Source: Planctomycetes bacterium UBA1662
Lineage (GTDB): Bacteria; Planctomycetota; UBA8108
Reading direction: 5' to 3'
NCBI GenBank assembly: GCA_002320775.1
Contig: DCKY01000280.1
Span: forward strand, 1 to 31,937
DNA length: 31,937 nt
Notes under the pieces: model-generated
The model's database searches: none
Seen by the model: only the letters and a program-made list of their open reading frames with translations
Told to the model about the DNA's origin: nothing
Part shown: piece after piece, positions 26,945 to 31,937 of the stretch
How positions within the stretch are numbered: the stretch's first letter is position 1
Layout: each line of letters opens with the position of its first letter
Translations under genes and position numbers: made by a program

Positions 26945-27005
26945 CATCGGCGGTCGCCATAAAACAAGATTCAACCCTTGGAACAAAGTGGGAAATTGTT
27001 GATAA

Positions 27006-27659
27006 ATGGAAATGCAGGTAACTCTCTGCGATAAAAAGGACTCTGTCGTCAACGCCTGGGAACGTCGATTCGAAAAAAGTCCCGAGGTTCGAATCGTAAC
27101 GGGCGACATCTTCTCCTGCGGCAGCGATGCTGTTGTGCTGCCAGGAAACTCCTATGGATTTCTTGTCCGCGGCCTCGAACTCCAGGCCAGTGAACTCTTC
27201 GGGTTTGAACTGCAGGACCTGATCCGCAAACAGATCAGAGAGAGCTACAACGGTGAGCTGCTTGTCGGGCAGGGCCTTGTCATCCCATGCGAAGAACTGG
27301 GCAACGCAGAGCCTCCCTGCACCCACCTGATCTATGCCTCTGCCTGCAGGACCCCCAGGAGCGTCGATGGAACTCTCAACGCCTACCTGGCCGCTCGCGG
27401 AGCATTCCTTGCACTCGCGGAGCCGGAGGCTGAAGGAATCAAGAGTGTCGCTCTCCCTGGAATCGGCACAGGCGAGTCGGGAATGCCGGAAGAGATTTGC
27501 GCCCGGCAAATGCGCTACGCCTACAGCATCTTCTCCGGGCGGCGGGGATACGGTGACAAGAACCTCAGCCGCCTGACCCGCCGAGAGGACAAGCTGCGGC
27601 GGATGCCCAAGCCTCCGCGAGAGGACTCTGCGGCACCCGGCGACCAGGACGGCAGCTGA
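27006..27659 (+). CDS. Macro-domain protein with an altered ADP-ribose loop
   Basis: 217-residue stand-alone macro domain, a fold that binds or hydrolyses ADP-ribose derivatives. It has VRIVTGDIFSCGSDAVVLPG (28-47), NSYGF (48-52), LVGQGLVIPC, THLIYAS, TLNAYLAARGAFLALAE and VALPGIGTGESGMP (148-161), then CARQMRYAY. This resembles the family whose first loop reads NSFGFMDGGID. Here that loop is NSYGFLVRGLE, so the Gly-Gly pair that contacts ADP-ribose is lost. The last 35 residues are basic and Pro/Asp-rich and unlikely to be folded. It has its own promoter; its 3' end converges on the large repeat protein with 19 bp between. Biological substrate unknown. Confidence 0.8.
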   Translation: MEMQVTLCDKKDSVVNAWERRFEKSPEVRIVTGDIFSCGSDAVVLPGNSYGFLVRGLELQASELFGFELQDLIRKQIRESYNGELLVGQGLVIPCEELGNAEPPCTHLIYASACRTPRSVDGTLNAYLAARGAFLALAEPEAEGIKSVALPGIGTGESGMPEEICARQMRYAYSIFSGRRGYGDKNLSRLTRREDKLRRMPKPPREDSAAPGDQDGS

Positions 27660-27678
27660 TTACGATTACGCGCGAAGG

Positions 27679-30600
27679 CTACTTTCGCTGCGCAGCAGCA
27701 GCCCCGGGGATCTCATAATCGAATTTATTCGCCCCCCTGCCGACGCTAAAGGTCTGGGGAGCCGTCCTCGAATCTCCGAGACGTGCCCGGACACTGTAGG
27801 TCCCACTCATGAACCCGGTGGCACTATAGCGCCCACGCTCATCGGTATTCACCATCTTGTTGAGACCCTGCTGGTCGGTGAAGATCAGGGTTACGCCGGC
27901 GGGAGTTTCCCGTCCTTCCTGGTAGCTCACCTTCCCGCTCACCGTCTCGCCTGGATCAAGCCGTACGGTCTCGGGGCGAATTCCCCTCGACTCACGAATG
28001 GAGACCCGGGAAACATAAGGCAGAAAGGCATCATGGTAGACGACCAGGTTGTAGGTCCCCTCGGGAACCTCACCCAACTTGAAGTAGCCATCATCATCGC
28101 TCTCGATCACGTCGCTTTCATTCGCACCGAGACCGGCAATCAAGGCTGCGGCCTCTTTCTGAGATTTTTCGTCCTGGCGTTCCCGGCCTCCGCCGCGGCC
28201 GCCCCTGGCGCCTTCCCTGGCCTGCTGAAGACGTTCGCGGAGCTCCTCGCGCCGATCACCGGTATCGCCGCGCTCTCGCCTGCCCGAGGTGGCACCCTGG
28301 GGCTCGGCTCTGGCGAGGAGGTAGATACTGGCTCCCGCCACAGGCTGGCTAGAGCGATCGAGGACCTCTCCTGTCACGGAGAGTCCTTCATCCATGGTGA
28401 TGATCATTTCTCTATCGGCGCGGCCGGCAAAAACATCGGTCTCGACACGCTGCCCGGTATAGCCAGGGGCAACGACCTCAACCGTATACGCCCCCGGAGA
28501 CAGGTCATCGATCTCGAACCTGCCTTCTGCATCATTGAACTTCTTAACCCGCCCGCGATCGCCACGGCCGCGATCACCGCCGCGTCCGCGATCACCTCCG
28601 CCTCGACCACCCCGGCCGTCTGGGTCCTCACCGCCGCCCTGAACCTCCGCCGCCGCGCCGCCGCGAGGATTGACGGCAACGTAGAATTCCGTCACGGGAA
28701 GCTGGGTTTCACTGCTGACGACCTGGCCCACAATTTCACCCAGGGCCACCATGGGGATCTCAATATTTGAATTAACTGCGATATCCTCAAGCGACCGCTC
28801 GACATAGCCCCTGCGCTCGGCCCTTACAGTGTAGGTCCCGATGCCCAGGTTGCCGACCCGGAAGCTTCCATCAGCCGCGCTCCTCGCCTCGGAATCTTCC
28901 CGTTCACCATCCTCGCGTTGCTTGCTAGCACGGATCCGGGCCCCCTCGAGGGGAGCTCCCTGCAGATCGGTAACGACACCAGTAATTACATTTTCCGGAA
29001 GAAGGGCTACGTTGAACGGGCTGTCCTTATCCTCAACCACATTGGTGAAAGCGATAAAGGGCTGATGCCCTCCATGGTTAACAGAGATCCTGTATTTCCC
29101 TCCATCGATCCCGCCGAAGATCGCCAACCCTTCACGGTTCGATGTCCGCATGTCATATCTTTCGCGTTCCCCGCGCCCACGCGGCCCAGGGCCTCGACCC
29201 CGCCCCCTGCCGCGCTCTTCTTCTTCGGCTCCCTCCTCTTCTTCAGGATCTAAGCGAGTGACAACCCGCACACCGGGCATCTTCTCCCCAGCGGCGTTGG
29301 TGACCAGCACCAGCAGGCGGCCGCCCGTGACAAGGGTCAGAGCCAGATCATCCGCATGCTCGCCAGGCTCAAGATTGAAGGCCTCACTGCGAAGGTCCTT
29401 ATAGGCTGAGTGCTCCGCTCGCAGTCGCAGATAGCCGGGATTGACCTCGTTTAAAACGAAGACTCCCTCAGCATTGCTCCGGGTGTCCACCATGCGCCGG
29501 CCGCGGTTCCTCTCTTGCCTTCGACGATCATCTTCCCGCCGCCGCCGATCCCCGTCACTCTCTCCCTCGATCTTCTCAAGCTCCTCAACCGCATCATAGA
29601 CACGGATCCGAGCCCTCGGGATGGGCGTTCCGGAAGCATCGACGACCAGGCCGGAGATCTTTCCGGTGGGTACAAGCTGCACCTTTACATCCTGAACGTC
29701 CGGCTTGGAAGCGAGCTCAATATCATCGACATGGAGCATGCTGTAACCCTTCGCATCGATCTGCAACTCACCGATCTTCCCGGGAACCAGGCCTCCAATG
29801 ACGAATTTGCCCTTGGAATCGACGGGGATAACCCTCCGGTCATCCCGCCAGCGAAGAATTACGTTCGCCTTCGGAACGGGGGCGGAATCTATCGAAGAGA
29901 CCACCTCACCTTTCAGCTGGAGCCCCGGATCGACAACGATCTCCAGCTCCGCCCTGTCCTCTTCGACAAGATTGATATCCCTGATTCGATGGGGGACGAA
30001 ATATTCACCCTGGACACTCAGCGTATAGCTGCCCTCACTGAGGGTGTCAGCGACAAAGGTACCATCTGCGCCGGTCTCAAGGGCCAGCGATGACCTGTAC
30101 ACGCTAACCGGTTCGCGCAGCCGCTCTTCTTCGCGCTGGCGTTCCTTCTCTAACTCCTCCGGGGTCTTCTCTCTGCCCTCTTCATCTCCGCCATCTCTTC
30201 CACCACGATCATCTCCTCTGCCTCCACGGCCACGGTCGCCGCCTCGGCCTCCCCGGCCACGATCTCTCCGTTCATCGCCCTCATCGCGTCTCTCCTCCCG
30301 GGCTATGACAACAAAGGCTCCGGGCATGGTTGTCCCATCAGCCGTCTTGACAATGCCTGAGATAACCTTGCCCGGCGCCATGCTGATGGAAACCTCGGCC
30401 TTCTCAGCTTCTTCCTTAAGTTCTCCTGTGACTTCGGTGGTCACGAAGGCTTCCTTCTCAGCCATGATCCGGAAATTCCCATCTTCCATATCACTGAAAA
30501 TGAAACGGCCATCGGAACCTGACTCAGAAACCGCAAGGGGAGAAGAAAAAAGACGCATGATCCCGCGAGGCGGTCCGCCCCTGCCGCGTCCAAAGCCGCC

Positions 30601-31539
30601 CATCCTGCTCTCATAGAGGGACAGCTTGACTCCTGCCAGGGGATTATTCGAAGCATCCATCACCAGCCCGCCGACACCACGCCCTTTCTCTAACATCAGC
30701 TCGATATCAACCGAGCCGGAGGCGACCGCGTCGACAGCCCCGGTGGAATAGCCGGCCGAGTTACCGCGAACATCAAACTCGCCCGCATAAACATTCAGCG
30801 AGAAAAGACCGTTGGCATCGCTCAGGGTCTCGTCTACTGAGCCTGTACCTCCGGGGCCTCGCCCTCCGCCCCACCCGCGACCTGCTGCCTTGGCAGCCGT
30901 AACGACCGCCCCCTCGACAGGGGCACCCTCCGGAGAGCGAACGATCCCCTTGATGACCTCGCCAAGACCCAACTGGAAGTCTACCTTGACTGATTCGCTG
31001 ACCCATTTCCACCGCTGACTGCCAGGAGCAAACCCGGTGGAGCTGGTCAGGATGTCATATCGCCCAGGCTTGATAGCTGAGAGAGCGAACGCGTATTTTC
31101 CAGAGGCATCGGTTTCCGTCCGATTCGAGGCTCCCCCTCTCACCGGAACTGACTCTCTTCCAAGAATACGCTCGCGGAACATGGTGTAGCGGTCGGCATC
31201 CTCCATCCCCTCCCAGGAGCCTGTGGCGCGAAGCAAAACCCGGGCTGCCGGAATAGGATTCCCTTCCAGGTCGAGGACCGTGCCATACAGCAAAGCCCCG
31301 CTCAACTGCGCGCCGGCTGCCGCGGCATCCTCCTCCTCGCCAGTCTTCTCCGAAGAGCTTTTACCCAAGGCGGCCTGCTCTTCAGCCCCGCCGGTTCCTT
31401 CTCCCTGCTCGGCAGCCTGCTGGACCGACTCTGTACCATCATACTCTTCGTACTGCTCTCCGGAATCGGAGGCCAGGAAGTAGGCGATCAGCGCGACGAG
31501 AAGAAGAGATACGGAAAGAGGAATCAGTATTTTTTTCAT
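27679..31539 (-). CDS. Membrane-anchored eleven-repeat carboxypeptidase-regulatory-like protein with RG/RGG-rich inserts
   Basis: 1286-residue protein with an N-terminal signal or anchor segment (about 4-22, ILIPLSVSLLLVALIAYFLA) and an acidic Glu/Gly/Ala linker to about 78. About eleven tandem carboxypeptidase regulatory-like (transthyretin-type beta sandwich) domains follow, starting near residues 80, 196, 289, 393, 542, 628, 742, 852, 936, 1055 and 1199. Each follows G.V.D..G.P..GA.V...[loop]..TD.GG.F....L..G.Y.V....GY. Seven domains have inserts at the same central loop: RG/RGG-rich in domains 2, 3, 4, 7, 9 and 10, Arg/Asp/Glu-rich in 6. Domains 1, 5, 8 and 11 lack such a tract. No enzymatic domain is seen. 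It is probably an extracytoplasmic adhesive or structural protein (inference). The Shine-Dalgarno GGAG is distant, about 14 nt. Confidence 0.82.
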   Translation of the reverse strand: MKKILIPLSVSLLLVALIAYFLASDSGEQYEEYDGTESVQQAAEQGEGTGGAEEQAALGKSSSEKTGEEEDAAAAGAQLSGALLYGTVLDLEGNPIPAARVLLRATGSWEGMEDADRYTMFRERILGRESVPVRGGASNRTETDASGKYAFALSAIKPGRYDILTSSTGFAPGSQRWKWVSESVKVDFQLGLGEVIKGIVRSPEGAPVEGAVVTAAKAAGRGWGGGRGPGGTGSVDETLSDANGLFSLNVYAGEFDVRGNSAGYSTGAVDAVASGSVDIELMLEKGRGVGGLVMDASNNPLAGVKLSLYESRMGGFGRGRGGPPRGIMRLFSSPLAVSESGSDGRFIFSDMEDGNFRIMAEKEAFVTTEVTGELKEEAEKAEVSISMAPGKVISGIVKTADGTTMPGAFVVIAREERRDEGDERRDRGRGGRGGDRGRGGRGDDRGGRDGGDEEGREKTPEELEKERQREEERLREPVSVYRSSLALETGADGTFVADTLSEGSYTLSVQGEYFVPHRIRDINLVEEDRAELEIVVDPGLQLKGEVVSSIDSAPVPKANVILRWRDDRRVIPVDSKGKFVIGGLVPGKIGELQIDAKGYSMLHVDDIELASKPDVQDVKVQLVPTGKISGLVVDASGTPIPRARIRVYDAVEELEKIEGESDGDRRRREDDRRRQERNRGRRMVDTRSNAEGVFVLNEVNPGYLRLRAEHSAYKDLRSEAFNLEPGEHADDLALTLVTGGRLLVLVTNAAGEKMPGVRVVTRLDPEEEEGAEEEERGRGRGRGPGPRGRGERERYDMRTSNREGLAIFGGIDGGKYRISVNHGGHQPFIAFTNVVEDKDSPFNVALLPENVITGVVTDLQGAPLEGARIRASKQREDGEREDSEARSAADGSFRVGNLGIGTYTVRAERRGYVERSLEDIAVNSNIEIPMVALGEIVGQVVSSETQLPVTEFYVAVNPRGGAAAEVQGGGEDPDGRGGRGGGDRGRGGDRGRGDRGRVKKFNDAEGRFEIDDLSPGAYTVEVVAPGYTGQRVETDVFAGRADREMIITMDEGLSVTGEVLDRSSQPVAGASIYLLARAEPQGATSGRRERGDTGDRREELRERLQQAREGARGGRGGGRERQDEKSQKEAAALIAGLGANESDVIESDDDGYFKLGEVPEGTYNLVVYHDAFLPYVSRVSIRESRGIRPETVRLDPGETVSGKVSYQEGRETPAGVTLIFTDQQGLNKMVNTDERGRYSATGFMSGTYSVRARLGDSRTAPQTFSVGRGANKFDYEIPGAAAAQRK
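28546..28668 (-). repeat. RGG-rich coding tract in domain 9 of the repeat protein
   Basis: Residues about 958-998 contain runs such as GRGGRGGGDRGRGGDRGRGD. The DNA is an imperfect in-frame repeat with an 18-bp period, for example CCGCGATCACC recurring on the plus strand at about 28568 and 28586. That makes slippage-driven length variation likely. Confidence 0.75.
30115..30300 (-). repeat. Longest RGG/acidic insert, in domain 4 of the repeat protein
   Basis: Residues about 414-475: an RG/RGG-rich stretch (RGRGGRGGDRGRGGRGDDRG) followed by a charged, helix-forming Glu/Lys/Arg segment (TPEELEKERQREEERLRE). It lies between the two halves of the fourth beta domain at the loop where other domains carry shorter RG inserts. 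Confidence 0.75.
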
Positions 31540-31663
31540 TAGGAACGTCAGCTCCGCTAAACAAAAGACGCGTTTCAGTGAATGATCTGTCGAGGCTCTA
31601 AAGAGAAAAGAAAATCGCTCAACCTCTTTTGAACACCAATGATGAGTAAGAGGACTTCATTAA

Positions 31664-31685
31664 TCGAGATAATTGTAATCTCAAG
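31664..31685. repeat. Operator-like dyad upstream of the repeat-protein gene
   Basis: Read on the minus strand, CTTGAGAT-N7-ATCTC, close to the CTTGAGAT-N9-ATCTC dyad at 26914-26935. It lies about 125-145 bp upstream of the ATG at 31539. The region 31540-31797 otherwise shows no clear promoter or gene. Confidence 0.3.
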
Positions 31686-31797
31686 ACTGTCAGAAGATGT
31701 AAGGTCCGCGCTTTACAGCCATAAAGCCTTTGATGACAACAAAATGAGGCCGTCTGCACCCCCCGCTGTTATCTGCGGCTCTTTGCAGCACAACTCC

Positions 31798-31825
31798 TTG
31801 ACAGAACGGCAACCTCGACTATATT
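31798..31825 (+). promoter_or_regulatory. Sigma70-type promoter of the tRNA-Asn gene
   Basis: Perfect TTGACA (31798-31803) and TATATT (31820-31825) with a 16-bp spacer, 29 bp before the mature tRNA 5' end. It is the clearest promoter in the window. Confidence 0.75.
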
Positions 31826-31854
31826 CTCCTCATTCGGCTAATATTGAAAAACGT

Positions 31855-31930
31855 TCCCCGGTAGCTCAATTGGTAGAGTAGGTGGCTGTTAACCACTTGG
31901 TTCCTGGTTCGAGTCCAGGCCGGGGAGCCA
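31855..31930 (+). tRNA. tRNA-Asn (anticodon GTT), CCA encoded
   Basis: 76-nt cloverleaf. Acceptor arms are TCCCCGG (31855-31861) and CCGGGGA (31920-31926), with discriminator G and encoded CCA. The D-stem is GCTC/GAGT with GG in the loop. The anticodon arm is GGTGG-CTGTTAA-CCACT with anticodon GTT. The T-arm is CCTGG-TTCGAGT-CCAGG. A five-T run follows at the window edge, possibly the start of a terminator. Confidence 0.97.
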
Positions 31931-31937
31931 TTTTTCC

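Noticed and set aside
28546..30300. Regularly spaced short DNA repeats suggestive of CRISPR
   Set aside because: Repeats are imperfect, in frame, translate to RG/RGG tracts and lack unique spacers between identical units.

Overview
The window looks like a chromosomal segment of a high-GC bacterium from the Planctomycetes-Verrucomicrobia-Chlamydiae (PVC) group, most likely a planctomycete. The evidence is a PVC-type small basic protein (14307-14585), an NPCBM-type secreted protein, a dockerin-ended secreted protein whose tail reads like those of marine planctomycetes, and very large TPR/DUF3857/transglutaminase proteins. This placement is inference from protein families, not from a marker phylogeny. 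I saw no insertion sequence, integrase, phage gene, rRNA or CRISPR array. Layout: an NhaC-like antiporter enters from the left edge (+ strand). It converges on a leftward four-gene operon (7003 to 1686): acyl-CoA synthetase-like ligase, inositol-monophosphatase-like phosphatase, class III aminotransferase and NagA-like amidohydrolase. Further right, also leftward, is a type IIA topoisomerase pair (subunit A, then subunit B) with unusual lysine-rich tails and a long inverted repeat in its probable leader. A dockerin-type secreted protein with a clear terminator follows. After a 0.8 kb gene-poor stretch come the small basic protein, a DUF89/ARMT1-like protein that appears leaderless and has an altered metal motif, and a single-pass membrane protein with a SPOR-like end. 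Rightward from 17415 runs a 9 kb envelope operon: an NPCBM protein, then two giant paralogous TPR proteins with transglutaminase-like ends. The first keeps the Cys-His-Asp triad. The second, joined to it by an ATGA overlap, has lost the Cys and probably the Asp. Next are queF (leftward) and a macro-domain gene (rightward) diverging from a region with a promoter and an operator-like dyad. The window ends with a leftward 1286-residue anchored protein of about eleven carboxypeptidase-regulatory-like beta domains and, on the + strand, a tRNA-Asn with a consensus-like promoter. The most unusual item is that 1286-residue protein (27679-31539). Seven of its eleven domains carry inserts at the same loop: six are RG/RGG-rich and one is Arg/Asp/Glu-rich. 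The second is the coupled active/degenerate transglutaminase pair. No function can be assigned to either from sequence alone. Many long open frames opposite the real genes are shadows of GC-rich coding sequence and are left out.
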